Part shown: one piece after another, positions 22,866-32,194 of the stretch
How the letters are laid out: each line of letters opens with the position of its first letter
Numbering within the stretch: the stretch's first letter is position 1
Source: an uncultured Prevotellaceae bacterium
GTDB taxonomy: Bacteria; Bacteroidota; Bacteroidia; Bacteroidales; Bacteroidaceae
Direction: 5' to 3'
Length of the DNA stretch: 64,000 bases
NCBI GenBank assembly: GCA_946540735.1
Contig: CAMNIN010000008.1
Coordinates: forward strand, 30,063-94,062
The notes under the pieces: generated by a model
Seen by the model: the letters and a program-made list of their open reading frames with translations, nothing else
The model's database searches: none
What the model was told of the DNA's origin: nothing
Made by a program: the position numbers and the translations under genes

Positions 22866-24269
22866 ATGATGAAAGTTCAAAGCGCTGTTATCAGATTGGT
22901 CTTGCGGACAAACAAGACGCTGGCCAATGGAATGCACCCTATCATGCTGAGGGTGAGTTTCGGTTATATGAAAGAACGGTCGACTGGCTACTGCTGCAGT
23001 GCCAGTGACTGGGACAAGAAAGCTGAACTGGTGAAAGCCGGGTTCCCACATGCCGTGGAGATCAACAAGATCATCACGGACTTCAAAAACAAAATCATCG
23101 CACGGAGGTTTCAGTTTGAACTGATGGGGAAGAAGTACACCCCGGAGATGCTGCTCGATGACAACCGCCTGGAATTCAGTGCGCAGTCGCATGTCTACAA
23201 GGACATCATGGAGCGGATGATCAGCGAGAAGCAGCTCGACAAAAGCACTATCGCACACTACAACTACTCCTACAACAGGCTGGCGGTTTTTCTGGGTACG
23301 GAGCACTTCCTGGTCAATGACCTGACGGAGCACCGCATGCTGCGCTTCATCAAAGGGATGCTGGAGGAGGTGAGCGAGGGAACGGTGCACACCACCTGCG
23401 CCAAAATCGCCGCCGTGTGCAACTATGCCGTGTCGTTAGGACTGTTGCCGGCAGAGGACTATTGCTTCAACAAACTGAAATACGCCAAACTGGCCAAGAA
23501 GGCCAACCGGAAAGCGTATGTGGACAAGGACAACATGCTGCGTATCAGGGATTACTACCTCAGGCTGATGACCACTGGCGACGAGGAGCACTGGACTTTC
23601 CGGCCAGGGGCAGAGAAGCGGCTGCTCAACCGGCACTCCCTGGAGTTCGCTGTCTGCTTCTGGCTCGCGATGTTCAAACTCAATGGGAGCGCCCCCATCG
23701 ACGTGGCACTGCTCAAGGAGGAGAACCTGGAAATCAGGCATTTCACCGATGCCAACGGACACAGCGACAGGTACTATTGCTTCGATTTCAAAAGAGCGAA
23801 GACGGGGATCGACGTAAGGCCAAGGATTGTCTGCGACCGGCTGGCAAGGGCTATCTTCGAGCCTTTCCTGCAGACTTGCCACCTGCGCGACGGGTATATC
23901 TTCCCGATCATCCAGAACAACAAGCACTCGCTGCGCCACCAGCCCACCTACGAGGGACAGAAGAGGGCCGTGCAGCACATCGCACACGCCACATCGGTGA
24001 AAATGAAGCAGGTGTGCGGGGAAATCAACAGCGTGACAGAGGATTACAACCGGCGGACAGGGCAGCACCTGCCGCTCATCGACGTGGCGAGTCTCTCCTG
24101 CTACAACATGAGACACTCGTTTGCGATGGCATACCTGTCATCGCCGGGAGCCAACGTCAATTCGCTGGCCAGTCTGATGGCAAGGAGTCCCAACAGCATC
24201 GGGGTCTACATCACCCAGCTCAACAAAGACCACGACCTCATCGAGTCGGTGGCCAGAATCGGCATTTGA
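22866..24269 (+). CDS. Divergent tyrosine recombinase / integrase
   Basis: A 467-residue protein; the start is taken at ATG 22866 rather than the TTG at 22863. It has the N-terminal arm-binding part (VIRLVLRTNKTLANGMHPIMLRV), the SAM-like core-binding domain (about 100-210) and the catalytic domain to the end. Arg II is seen in YNMRHSFAM, the beta-hairpin Lys in RAKTGIDVRP, and the likely nucleophile Tyr in NSIGVYITQL. The first catalytic Arg, usually in a LRGMPF-like context, appears replaced (FKLNGSAPIDVALL), and the usual GH pair reads AR (SLMARSPNS). The family call is firm, but whether it is active is open. It stands next to cassette B rather than a tRNA gene, so it may be a local invertase. 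Confidence 0.85.
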   Translation: MMKVQSAVIRLVLRTNKTLANGMHPIMLRVSFGYMKERSTGYCCSASDWDKKAELVKAGFPHAVEINKIITDFKNKIIARRFQFELMGKKYTPEMLLDDNRLEFSAQSHVYKDIMERMISEKQLDKSTIAHYNYSYNRLAVFLGTEHFLVNDLTEHRMLRFIKGMLEEVSEGTVHTTCAKIAAVCNYAVSLGLLPAEDYCFNKLKYAKLAKKANRKAYVDKDNMLRIRDYYLRLMTTGDEEHWTFRPGAEKRLLNRHSLEFAVCFWLAMFKLNGSAPIDVALLKEENLEIRHFTDANGHSDRYYCFDFKRAKTGIDVRPRIVCDRLARAIFEPFLQTCHLRDGYIFPIIQNNKHSLRHQPTYEGQKRAVQHIAHATSVKMKQVCGEINSVTEDYNRRTGQHLPLIDVASLSCYNMRHSFAMAYLSSPGANVNSLASLMARSPNSIGVYITQLNKDHDLIESVARIGI

Positions 24270-24467
24270 ATCCCCCAAAGTGATAAATGGCACCATCAGT
24301 GGCACCAGCCGGATCCTGACTTCCTCGCCAGAATCACCCACCCGGGTGGCGCCGCCTCATAGCAGGAACCCCAAATCCATTTGCGGAAATCCACACGGAA
24401 TAAGGCTTTTTCCGTGGTGAATCACCGGCAGTAAGGGGTTTTAACATAAATTAAGGCTCCGGCGGCT

Positions 24468-24496
24468 TTGTTTTATGCCTTTTCTCCTTATTTTTG
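24468..24496 (+). promoter_or_regulatory. Promoter of the envelope operon
   Basis: TTG at 24468-24470 and TATTTTTG at 24489-24496, 18 bp apart. The first gene of the operon starts about 58 bp further on. Between the recombinase stop and this promoter no other feature is evident. Confidence 0.6.
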
Positions 24497-24554
24497 CACT
24501 ATGTTCCAATCAGAGGAATTGTTTACTTTTTTATTCACTTAAAACGTTAATCAA

Positions 24555-25091
24555 ATGAGAAAACTGATTTTTGTGGCCTGCTCATTCGTTTGCGCAGCCT
24601 TGATGTTCTCCTGCACCGATAAAGGTCCGGCGATGGCTGGCAAATGGGTGTCGGACAGTAAGAATTTCGGCAATGACAGCACGGCAACCATGGTGTTCAC
24701 CATGCAGCTCAATGAGGACAGCACCCTCGCTCTCGATGTCGACGCTGTGATGGATTCGCAGGAGTCGGAGGCCAAGATCCACATGCCGTTCAACTTCGGA
24801 TTCAAGGGCACCTGGAGCCTCAATGAAGACAAGCTCACCTGGCATCCCACGGATTCCACGTCGTACGCCAAGCTGAATGTGGACAGCATGAAGATCACTT
24901 TCGAGAAAGAAGAAATGCAGATGTTTGCCGATAAGATCACCAAGTCGATGAAGGAGAATTTCGACAAGGAGATCGGCAAGGAGATGCTGGGCAAGGTGGC
25001 CAAGGAGGAGACGATGAAATATGTGCTCGACGGTGACAACCTGACGCTCTTCATCGATACCGACACGCTGCTGCTGCACCGGTCGAAATAA
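24555..25091 (+). CDS. Hypothetical lipoprotein
   Basis: A 178-residue protein with a lipoprotein signal sequence (MRKLIFVACSFVCAALMFSC, lipid-attached Cys at 20). The mature part begins AMAGKWVSDSKNFGND and has a lipocalin-like alternation of beta strands (GTWSLNEDKLTWHPTDSTS), then a helical segment (KITKSMKENFDKEIGKEM) and a final strand (YVLDGDNLTLFIDTDTL). The AGKW opening and the pattern of strands resemble lipocalin-like stress-protein domains of Bacteroidales, but no family is recognised with certainty. It is the first of four closely spaced genes concerned with the envelope. Confidence 0.7.
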   Translation: MRKLIFVACSFVCAALMFSCTDKGPAMAGKWVSDSKNFGNDSTATMVFTMQLNEDSTLALDVDAVMDSQESEAKIHMPFNFGFKGTWSLNEDKLTWHPTDSTSYAKLNVDSMKITFEKEEMQMFADKITKSMKENFDKEIGKEMLGKVAKEETMKYVLDGDNLTLFIDTDTLLLHRSK

Positions 25092-25115
25092 GCATACACT
25101 TGAAATCCTTTGCCG

Positions 25116-25736
25116 ATGAGGTCAATACGATATGGGCTGCTGGTGGCTGTCGTCGCATGTCTGACGGGATGTGCGTCGCACCGTGATGCCGTGCCGGAGA
25201 ATTTCTCCTTCAAGTTCGCCGACAACAACCCGCATCAGCTCAGCGCGGCAGGGAAATACGGGATAGAGCCGCTGGAGGACCGCTCGCAACTGCGTAAGGC
25301 GGTGCGCAAGAACAGGCTCAGGCATATCGAGGATTGCCGTTACTATGCGGTGGACCCGCTGACGCATTCCGTACCGTATCTCACCAAGGACGCCGCCAAG
25401 TTGCTCAAGGACATCGGCAAAGGATTTCAGAAATCGATGCGCAAGCACAAGATGGGAGAGTATAAGATCATCGTCACCTCGGTCTTGCGCACCAAAGCGG
25501 ATGTGAGGAGCCTGATGAAGGTGAACAGCAATGCGGTGCCCAATTCGGCACATTGCCATGCCACCACCTTCGACATCACCTACCGCCGCTATGAATACGT
25601 GGACGGGAAGAAAGCCAACGCCAACCAGATGAAATACTTGCTCGGCGAGGTGGTAGACCGTCTCAGAAGCAAAGGCAGGTGCCTCGTGAGGTATGAGACC
25701 CAGCAGACGTGCCTGCATATCACGGTCACTAAATAA
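25116..25736 (+). CDS. DUF5715-type lipoprotein, possible M15-like DD-peptidase fold
   Basis: A 206-residue protein started at ATG 25116; the track uses a TTG two codons earlier. A lipobox is seen in VVACLTGC. The core contains IIVTSVLRTKADVRSLMKVN, then NSAHCHATTFDITYRR and a terminal TCLHITVTK. The His/Asp spacing (HxxxxxxxD and a late H) is like the zinc ligands of M15/VanY peptidases, which cut peptidoglycan cross-bridge peptides. Most Bacteroidales homologues are annotated only as DUF5715. The gene lies 24 bp after the lipoprotein and 12 bp before the TonB-like gene, so an operon is likely. An envelope role is inferred from fold and neighbours. Confidence 0.75.
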   Translation: MRSIRYGLLVAVVACLTGCASHRDAVPENFSFKFADNNPHQLSAAGKYGIEPLEDRSQLRKAVRKNRLRHIEDCRYYAVDPLTHSVPYLTKDAAKLLKDIGKGFQKSMRKHKMGEYKIIVTSVLRTKADVRSLMKVNSNAVPNSAHCHATTFDITYRRYEYVDGKKANANQMKYLLGEVVDRLRSKGRCLVRYETQQTCLHITVTK

Positions 25737-25748
25737 ATTTTGAAGAAG

Positions 25749-26891
25749 ATGTTGAGAAAATGGCCTGTGGCGGCTATTCTGGCCTTGATCTTGTCCTGGC
25801 CTTGTGCGGCCTCCGCACAGTTGTCGGAACCGACAATGAAGTACAAAGTGGATTACGTGAATGAAAGCCGGCTGTTCAGAAACGGCAAGCACATCACGTT
25901 GCTCCATATCAATCTGGAGTGGCCGTCGATCCTGGGCTATTCCAGACTCCCTGCTTTGCAGGCGTTTCTCTCCAAAACGATTTTCGGTGCTGAGGCACCC
26001 ACGCTCAGGAGCGGGATGGAGGCATACTTCAAGACGCTGGGCAAGGAAATCCATGTCATGCCCGAAGAAGAAGGCCTGGAGGTGGAATACCGCACAATGG
26101 TGGTCAGGGAACTGGCCTGGGAGAAAGACCGTTTCGTGTCGCTGGTCGTGGCCAAGCAGCGCCGCATGAGCGACGAGGTGGAAGCTGACATAAGGAAGAA
26201 TATCCTCCTGACCTACGACATCGCCAAAGACAAAATCATGCGTACACCGGATATCATCAGGCGAAACTACCAGGCAGGCCGCGTCTACAGTGAAGCCCTC
26301 ATCGACCGGATCTGGACGTATATGCCCAAACAGGGTATCGAGGTGAGGGCCATCGACCTGCCTGATGAGTGCTGCCTGTTGCAAGGCAAAGTGGGTGTGG
26401 CCTTCAACATGAAGGGTAATTCCGACGGCGATATCATCGAGCACCTGGTGGTGGTGCCCTATACAGCCATGGATGGGATTTTGACGAACAAGGCTTACAA
26501 CGTGAGGAATGCCAACAACAAATTCACGCCACCGGTGAGTCCACAGCCGGAAGAGACCGTCGACGACTCACTGAAAGTGTATCTGATGGCCGATGAGATG
26601 CCCCAGTTCCAAGGTGGGGAAAAGGCTCTTGCCCAGTTTGTCTCAGGACAACTGAATTTTCCGGCCTATGAGCAGTTGATCGGTGTGGAGGGGAAGACCA
26701 TCGTGTCGTTCGTGATCGACCGCGACGGGCAGGTGACAGAACCCTCAGTGATCAGTCCTGTGTCGCCGGGTATCGACCGTGAGGCTGTCAGGGTGATCAA
26801 TGCCATGCCGAAATGGACTCCCGGCATGGACAATGGGAAGCCAGTGAGAGTGAAGGTCACGATGCCCTTGATTTTCAAGTTGGAGAGATAA
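25749..26891 (+). CDS. TonB C-terminal-domain protein
   Basis: A 380-residue protein started at ATG 25749 (MLRKWPVAAILALILSW), with a cleavable signal peptide ending ASAQ. The N-terminal 250 residues are a Bacteroidales-specific periplasmic region (PSILGYSRLPALQAFLSKTI, AFNMKGNSDGDIIEHLVVVP) of unknown role. The last 90 residues are a TonB_C domain: EMPQFQGGEKALAQFVSGQLNFP, VSFVIDRDGQVTEPSVI, AMPKWTPGMDNGKPVRVKVTMPL. It lacks the membrane anchor and proline-rich spanner of true TonB, so it probably uses the domain for protein or peptidoglycan contacts rather than energy transduction. It is the third gene of the operon. Confidence 0.82.
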   Translation: MLRKWPVAAILALILSWPCAASAQLSEPTMKYKVDYVNESRLFRNGKHITLLHINLEWPSILGYSRLPALQAFLSKTIFGAEAPTLRSGMEAYFKTLGKEIHVMPEEEGLEVEYRTMVVRELAWEKDRFVSLVVAKQRRMSDEVEADIRKNILLTYDIAKDKIMRTPDIIRRNYQAGRVYSEALIDRIWTYMPKQGIEVRAIDLPDECCLLQGKVGVAFNMKGNSDGDIIEHLVVVPYTAMDGILTNKAYNVRNANNKFTPPVSPQPEETVDDSLKVYLMADEMPQFQGGEKALAQFVSGQLNFPAYEQLIGVEGKTIVSFVIDRDGQVTEPSVISPVSPGIDREAVRVINAMPKWTPGMDNGKPVRVKVTMPLIFKLER

Positions 26892-26905
26892 GAGGGGGGA
26901 AAGCG

Positions 26906-27937
26906 ATGCTGGTGATCGTCAGAAACCATAAGGAATATGGTCCTTACGACGAGGACAAGGTGCTGGAATATGTCAGCAACGGTACGGTGGTGATGCACGA
27001 CGTGGCCCGTGACACTCTCACGGGTGAAGTGGCCACGGTGGGCACCTTTCTCAAGCGATTCGGCGTGAAACCGAAAGTGGCCCACGAGGGGAGCCTGGTG
27101 AGTCAACTGGGCAAGATCGGCAGCGACCTTATTTTCCCCAAGGAGAGTTTCGCACAGAAGGAGTGGCTCAAGGACAAGAGGCTGCTGGTGCTCTTCGTCG
27201 TCGGACTGTTTCCCACGGTGATGCTGCTCATGCCCATGCCTGAGATCGGCGTGTTTTATTTCATGGCACTCTATTTCTCCTGCATCTGGGGACTTTTCTT
27301 CTATTATTTCTTCAAGACTCCGCAGGTGACGCTGCGCACCACGGTGACGGTATTCTTCATCACCCAGCTCTTCGTCTTCATCGTATGGGATATCTTCGGG
27401 CTGGTGAGGTTTAATCCCTTCTATGCGCTGACGCAGGCCCCGTTCCCGATAGACCTGCTCGGTTTTGTCTTCGGCGTGGGTGTCACCGAGGAACTGGGCA
27501 AGATGGTGCCCCTGCTCATCATCTGCCACCGGGCCAAGGAACCGATACTCCCGCGTACCTTAGTTTATTACGGACTGATGGCGGGTATCGCTTTCGGCGT
27601 GTTCGAAGGGGTGCAATACCAGGTCACGGTCAATGCCCAGCTGGATTACACCTCGGCGTTCTACAGCAATATCGCGCGGCTCACCAGCTTGCCTTTCCTC
27701 CATGCGATATGGTGTGCCATAGCTGGTTATTTCGTGGCTTACGCCAATCTTTACCCACGCTATCGCAGGTCGCTCTATTTCCTGGCCCTGGCCATCCCTG
27801 CCACGCTGCATGGTCTTTACGACACCTTCTGCCAGAGTTCGATCATCCTGGCCGTGGCGCTCTCCTTCATCGGTGTCATCTTGCTCATGGCTTACCTCAA
27901 GCGCAGCACCGACTACCGCACGCGCCTGAAAAAATAG
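26906..27937 (+). CDS. PrsW-family intramembrane metalloprotease with N-terminal GYF-like domain
   Basis: A 343-residue membrane protein started at ATG 26906, which follows a GGGGGGAAAG ribosome binding site; the track start at 26813 lies inside the upstream gene. Residues 1-60 (MLVIVRNHKEYGPYDEDKVLEYV) are a GYF_2-like domain. Eight or so membrane helices follow. PrsW motifs are visible: GVTEELGKM, FGVFEGVQYQ, HAIWCAIAGY and HGLYDTF, which supply the Glu and His residues of the active site. PrsW in Bacillus cuts an anti-sigma factor; the substrate here is unknown. It ends the envelope operon and is followed by a strong hairpin. Confidence 0.87.
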   Translation: MLVIVRNHKEYGPYDEDKVLEYVSNGTVVMHDVARDTLTGEVATVGTFLKRFGVKPKVAHEGSLVSQLGKIGSDLIFPKESFAQKEWLKDKRLLVLFVVGLFPTVMLLMPMPEIGVFYFMALYFSCIWGLFFYYFFKTPQVTLRTTVTVFFITQLFVFIVWDIFGLVRFNPFYALTQAPFPIDLLGFVFGVGVTEELGKMVPLLIICHRAKEPILPRTLVYYGLMAGIAFGVFEGVQYQVTVNAQLDYTSAFYSNIARLTSLPFLHAIWCAIAGYFVAYANLYPRYRRSLYFLALAIPATLHGLYDTFCQSSIILAVALSFIGVILLMAYLKRSTDYRTRLKK

Positions 27938-27966
27938 CCTGCAGAATGAGCCGTTCGCCAAAAAAA

Positions 27967-27989
27967 GAGACGCCACAGCGTGGCGTCTC
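27967..27989. terminator. Hairpin terminator built from the dispersed-repeat arms
   Basis: GAGACGCCAC and GTGGCGTCTC form a perfect 10-bp stem around AGC between converging genes. The outer arms GAGACG/CGTCTC are those of the dispersed repeat, here turned into a long stem. A run of A bases precedes it, serving as the T run for the complement strand. Confidence 0.75.
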
Positions 27990-28019
27990 CCTGTCGAGTG
28001 ATCCGTATTCAGTGTGACG

Positions 28020-28394
28020 TCAAAGAGCCTCGCCAAACTGCACGATAAGGTTGCGGTATCGCTTGGCAAACTCCTGCTTCGTGATCTCATTGCCACTCTC
28101 GTCAAAGAGTTTGATCTCCTCGGCCTTGTCCTTCGTGGCATAGGTGCGCTCAGCGGCCACCTGTCCGTTCTCATGTGTGAGGATGATCTTCATCTTACGG
28201 CCGTCTTTCATCTCCACACACTGGCGATGGGCTTCATCCCAGATCTCGCCCGTAAAAGTGCTGTCGTCGTTGACAATCAGTTCGTGGCCGTTTTTCTCCA
28301 GCACTTCGTCTTTCTCGAATGTGGCCTGTTTCTTACAGGATACGCACAGCATCACGCCAGCGCATGTCATCAAATAAACTATCTTTCTCATCAT
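28020..28394 (-). CDS. Small hypothetical lipoprotein
   Basis: A 124-residue protein with lipoprotein signal MMRKIVYLMTCAGVMLCVSC. The mature part is short and charged, with turns of the MORN/YwqK kind (GHELIVNDDSTFTGEIWDE, MKIILTHENGQVAAERTYAT, IKLFDESGNEI). This resembles YwqK-type repeats but there are too few to be sure. It is the last gene of the complement-strand operon, 19 bp after xth. Confidence 0.68.
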   Translation of the reverse strand: MMRKIVYLMTCAGVMLCVSCKKQATFEKDEVLEKNGHELIVNDDSTFTGEIWDEAHRQCVEMKDGRKMKIILTHENGQVAAERTYATKDKAEEIKLFDESGNEITKQEFAKRYRNLIVQFGEAL

Positions 28395-28413
28395 ATTGTT
28401 TTTTTTCGATATG

Positions 28414-29163
28414 TCATTTTATTTCCAGTTCTACCGGACAGTGGTCGGAACCGAGGATGCCCGTATGGATCTTGGCATCGACGATCTGAGGGGCGAGCCG
28501 CTGCGACACCAGGAAATAGTCGATGCGCCAGCCGGCGTTCTTCTCGCGAGCCTTGAAGCGGTATGACCACCACGAATAAGTCACTTGGTCGGGGTAGAGG
28601 CTGCGGAACGTGTCGGTGAAGCCGGATTGGAGCAAAAGGCTGAATTTCGCACGCTCCTCATCGGTGAAGCCAGCGTTGCGGCGGTTGGTCTTGGGGTTTT
28701 TGAGGTCGATCTCCTCATGGGCCACGTTGAGGTCGCCGCACACGACGACGGGTTTCTTGGAGTCGAGCTGCAGCAAGTATGCGCGGAAATCGTCCTCCCA
28801 CTTCATGCGGTAGTCGAGGCGGCGCAGGCCGTCCTGGGAGTTGGGCACATAGACCGTCACCAGATAGAAATCCGCCATCTCGAGGGTGATTACCCGGCCC
28901 TCGTGGTCGTGCTCCTCGATCCCCATGCCATAGGTCACGCTCAGCGGTGTGTGGCGGGTGTAGATGGCCGTACCGGAGTAGCCTTTCTTCTCTGCGTAGT
29001 TCCAGTATGATGTGTATCCCTCGAAGTCCAGGTCGAGCTGTCCTTCCTGCATCTTGGTCTCCTGCAAGCAGAAGAAATCGGCGTCAAGGGCTTTGAAGGA
29101 ATCCTCAAAGCCCTTTGACGCACAGGCGCGTAGCCCATTCACGTTCCATGAAATGAATTTCAT
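28414..29163 (-). CDS. xth: Exodeoxyribonuclease III
   Basis: A 249-residue enzyme of the usual length. It repairs abasic sites as an AP endonuclease and degrades one strand from 3' ends. All family motifs are visible: [46 protein letters not shown] and the C-terminal [13 protein letters not shown] with the catalytic Asp-His. It lies within the complement-strand operon between the DUF4840 lipoprotein and a small lipoprotein. Nothing unusual is seen. Confidence 0.96.
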   Translation of the reverse strand: MKFISWNVNGLRACASKGFEDSFKALDADFFCLQETKMQEGQLDLDFEGYTSYWNYAEKKGYSGTAIYTRHTPLSVTYGMGIEEHDHEGRVITLEMADFYLVTVYVPNSQDGLRRLDYRMKWEDDFRAYLLQLDSKKPVVVCGDLNVAHEEIDLKNPKTNRRNAGFTDEERAKFSLLLQSGFTDTFRSLYPDQVTYSWWSYRFKAREKNAGWRIDYFLVSQRLAPQIVDAKIHTGILGSDHCPVELEIK

Positions 29164-29204
29164 ACTTATTGTTTTCGCGGGGGATGGATGTCGTCCCTCG
29201 TCGG

Positions 29205-29861
29205 TTATGCTTTCTCGCCTTTGAGGAAGAAGACGCGGTTCACGTAGTACTTGCTTCCGTCGCAGGTGATGTTTTTCACCAGGAAGTAGGCCACCATCTG
29301 TCTGTTGTAGTACTCTCCTGTGGAATAATAAGTCATCGAGGCGTAATAGAATGACAAGGCGACGGTCATCTGGTAGTCGTATTCGATGTCGATCTCATGG
29401 GAGGTGTCGCCGAAATTGACGGTGAAATGCGACTTGTATTCTTTCGGGAGTACCCAGAAGGTGTAGTAGTTCTGGCTGTTGCTCTCGTTGACAAAGGGTT
29501 TCACGTCGGCGGTGATGCTCTGCGTGTCGGTGCTCTTGAGCAGCTGCTGCTTCAGTTCGGTGTTAGGCAGGCCGTGGGCAAGCACTTTCATTGGTAAGTT
29601 CCTCAGGGTCAGGGTAGAGTCGGATGCGAGGACGCTCCAGTCGATACCGCTGATGGAGTCGATGAGTTGGGTGGAGTCATTGGTGAAGAACACCTTTCCT
29701 GAGTAGATGGATTGCATGTCGGCGAGCTGTGCCAGCCTCTGCTGGGGTGTCAGGGGAGTGATGGTCTTCTTGTCGTTGTCGTCGTCGTCGTTGAGACATG
29801 AGGTGAACAGGAGGCCTGCTGTCAGGCAGAGCACAAACGTGAAAAGTTTTCTTGGTTTCAT
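29205..29861 (-). CDS. DUF4840-type lipoprotein
   Basis: A 218-residue lipoprotein ([22 protein letters not shown]) with an acidic NDDDDNDKK stretch after the Cys. The body has [20 protein letters not shown] near the start and [20 protein letters not shown] near the end, which fits the DUF4840 family of Bacteroidales surface or periplasmic lipoproteins. Function is unknown. It lies 137 bp downstream of folE and 41 bp upstream of xth. Confidence 0.75.
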   Translation of the reverse strand: MKPRKLFTFVLCLTAGLLFTSCLNDDDDNDKKTITPLTPQQRLAQLADMQSIYSGKVFFTNDSTQLIDSISGIDWSVLASDSTLTLRNLPMKVLAHGLPNTELKQQLLKSTDTQSITADVKPFVNESNSQNYYTFWVLPKEYKSHFTVNFGDTSHEIDIEYDYQMTVALSFYYASMTYYSTGEYYNRQMVAYFLVKNITCDGSKYYVNRVFFLKGEKA

Positions 29862-29998
29862 TTCTTTCGATTTGGTTGATGTTTTTGATGGGGGAGTGCG
29901 CCGGCATCGTTGTCCCGCACTCTATCATCTTAAATGTGGCTGGTGTCGGAATCTTGCATCGCACCTGCCACTTTTTTTCGTTTTTCTTTCGAAAAAAC

Positions 29999-30577
29999 TC
30001 ACTCCCGGAGCAGGTTCATGAACTCCTCGCGGGTTTTGGCTTGGTTGAACGCACCGCTGAACGCACTTGTCGTGGTGATAGAGTTCTGTTTCTCCACCCC
30101 CCTCATTTGCATGCACATGTGGCGGGCTTCCACCACCACCATCACGCCCATCGGATGGAGTGTCGACTGGATGCAGTCCATGATCTGCTGCGTGAGGCGT
30201 TCCTGCACCTGCAGGCGGTGGCTGTAGATGTCGACCACGCGGGCTATCTTGCTCAGGCCGGTGATATGCCCCTTGGGGATGTAAGCCACGTGGGCTTTGC
30301 CGTAGAAAGGCAGCATGTGGTGCTCACACATCGAGAAGAAATCGATGTCCTTGACGATCACCATTTGGTTGTAGGGTTCCTCGAAAAGGGCGTCGGTCAG
30401 CACTTTGTGCGGATCCTGGGTGTATCCCCGTGTCAGCACCTGCATGGCCTTGGCCACCCGGAGCGGGGTTTTCTGGAGTCCTTCGCGCCCGGGATCTTCT
30501 CCCAGGAGGCGGAGGATGTCATGATAGTGTTGAGAGAGTTCTTCGAGCCCCTCTCGGTATTCTGGTTCTGTATTCAT
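29999..30577 (-). CDS. folE: GTP cyclohydrolase I
   Basis: A 192-residue enzyme that opens and rearranges GTP to 7,8-dihydroneopterin triphosphate, the entry to folate and queuosine synthesis. Family motifs include [37 protein letters not shown] with zinc-binding Cys and His, and [20 protein letters not shown]. It starts 16 bp after the SPOR gene. The related genes queA and folK are elsewhere in the window. Confidence 0.97.
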   Translation of the reverse strand: MNTEPEYREGLEELSQHYHDILRLLGEDPGREGLQKTPLRVAKAMQVLTRGYTQDPHKVLTDALFEEPYNQMVIVKDIDFFSMCEHHMLPFYGKAHVAYIPKGHITGLSKIARVVDIYSHRLQVQERLTQQIMDCIQSTLHPMGVMVVVEARHMCMQMRGVEKQNSITTTSAFSGAFNQAKTREEFMNLLRE

Positions 30578-30593
30578 GCGGATGGAAGGTCGG

Positions 30594-31292
30594 TTATCTG
30601 TTGACGGTGATGAAAGTCTTGATCACACTGGCGTTCTTATAGCCCAGTTTCTTGACTTTCTTGAGGGTGTTGTTGGCATCTTCCTGTCGGCGGAAATTGC
30701 CGAAGCGGCAGCACCAGCGGGGTGAATAGAAGTGGACGTATACCGGTTGGCCGGGCATGTCGACCTTGATCTTGGCGCCGAACTCCTTGGCTTTGGCGCG
30801 GTCGTCGCGGGTGTTGCCGCCGGCGAACACCTGGATGCGGTAGCCCGACACCTTCTTGCTGTTGCTCATCACTTTCAGCTGTGTGCCGCTCAGGGTGGGA
30901 TTCTCCTCGAACTCCTTCATCTTCTGCTCGCGGAACGCCTGGCGCTTCTTGCGCTCCCGCTCGCGGCGGGCCTTGTCGCGCTCCTCGTCCTCACGAGAAC
31001 TGACGTTGTCGCGCTGGCTCCGTGACTCGGAGCGGTTTTCGGTGCGGGATGACTCTTGCCGGGCGGCCGACTTGGTATCTTGTCTTGACTTGTCTTCACG
31101 GTTGGATTTGCCCGTCTCTTCCTTCTGTTTGCCGGAGCCGTTGACGAGCTTGCTGATGTCATCGCTCTGTTTCACGGAGACAGAGCCTTTGCCCTTCTCG
31201 CCGTTCTGCAGGTGGTCCAGGAACGACTGGGCTTGGATGGGGGCTGCCATACATACTGCCGCAGCCAGGGCGGTGATGATTCTTCTCATCAT
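30594..31292 (-). CDS. SPOR-domain envelope protein
   Basis: A 232-residue secreted protein (signal [22 protein letters not shown]). The middle is a long, very charged, low-complexity region ([40 protein letters not shown]) that is probably disordered or helical. The C-terminal 75 residues are a SPOR domain: [57 protein letters not shown] domains bind denuded glycan strands of peptidoglycan, often at the division site. It lies between tpiA and folE, as is common in Bacteroidales. Confidence 0.9.
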   Translation of the reverse strand: MMRRIITALAAAVCMAAPIQAQSFLDHLQNGEKGKGSVSVKQSDDISKLVNGSGKQKEETGKSNREDKSRQDTKSAARQESSRTENRSESRSQRDNVSSREDEERDKARRERERKKRQAFREQKMKEFEENPTLSGTQLKVMSNSKKVSGYRIQVFAGGNTRDDRAKAKEFGAKIKVDMPGQPVYVHFYSPRWCCRFGNFRRQEDANNTLKKVKKLGYKNASVIKTFITVNR

Positions 31293-31363
31293 GATGTGGG
31301 GTTTGATGTTGGGTGAAAAACCGCCGTGCGGACGCCTTGAGTCCGCACGGCAGGGGATGCGGC

Positions 31364-32122
31364 TTATTTCCAGGCGTCGATGATGCCTTTGAAGTCGGCT
31401 GCCTTCAGGGAGGCTCCACCGATCAGGCCACCGTCGATGTCGGGTTTGGCAAACAGTTCGCGGGCATTGCCGGGCTTGCAGCTGCCACCATAGAGGATGG
31501 AGGTGGCGTCGGCCACTTCTGCACCGTATTTGTCGGCCACCACGCTGCGGATGAAGGCGTGGATTTCCTCTGCCTGCTCGGCAGTGGCGGTCTTGCCGGT
31601 TCCGATGGCCCAGATGGGCTCGTAGGCGATGACGATATTGGCGAACTCCTCAGCTGTGAGGTTGAAGACGCTGCCCTCGAGTTCTGCCTTCACCACCTCG
31701 TTCTGCTTGTTGGCCTCGCGCTCCTCCAGGCTCTCACCGATGCAGAAGATCACTTTCAGACCGTTCTTCAGGGCGAGTTTCACTTTCTCTTTGAGGATCT
31801 CCGGAGTCTCGGCATAGTACTCGCGGCGCTCGGAGTGGCCCAGGATCACGTATTGTGCGCCTGTGCTCTTTACCATCTCTGCGGACACCTCGCCCGTGTA
31901 AGCTCCTTTCTCCTTGTCGGCGCAGTTCTCTGCTCCGAGGCCGATGATGTCCTGGTTGAGGAACTGTGCGATGCTGGCCAAGTGGATGAATGGTGTGCAG
32001 ATCACCACGCCACAGTTGGGCTTCTCAGCAGTGAGGGTCTCGTTGAGCTCTTTTGCCAGAGCGATACCGTCTTGCAGGTTCATGTTCATTTTCCAGTTGC
32101 CTGCTACAATTTTCTTTCTCAT
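31364..32122 (-). CDS. tpiA: Triosephosphate isomerase
   Basis: A 252-residue glycolytic enzyme interconverting dihydroxyacetone phosphate and glyceraldehyde 3-phosphate. Catalytic motifs are complete: VAGNWKMN (Lys), [11 protein letters not shown] (His), [17 protein letters not shown] (Glu) and the phosphate-binding [12 protein letters not shown]. It normally follows the DoxX-type gene closely in Bacteroidales, but here a 561-bp gap filled mainly by the repeat array separates them. No clear promoter of its own is seen on the complement in that gap. Confidence 0.98.
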   Translation of the reverse strand: MRKKIVAGNWKMNMNLQDGIALAKELNETLTAEKPNCGVVICTPFIHLASIAQFLNQDIIGLGAENCADKEKGAYTGEVSAEMVKSTGAQYVILGHSERREYYAETPEILKEKVKLALKNGLKVIFCIGESLEEREANKQNEVVKAELEGSVFNLTAEEFANIVIAYEPIWAIGTGKTATAEQAEEIHAFIRSVVADKYGAEVADATSILYGGSCKPGNARELFAKPDIDGGLIGGASLKAADFKGIIDAWK

Positions 32123-32194
32123 TTTTTACTTTTTTTATTTGATGTGTTAAAAATAACTGTTTTCTTTCTCTTGGGGACGCTATTATTTTTGTCC

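Noticed and set aside
22863-24269. Integrase of a complete integrative element
   Set aside because: No relaxase, mobilisation, replication or phage genes are near, and no tRNA or att duplication was found, so an orphan recombinase is more likely.
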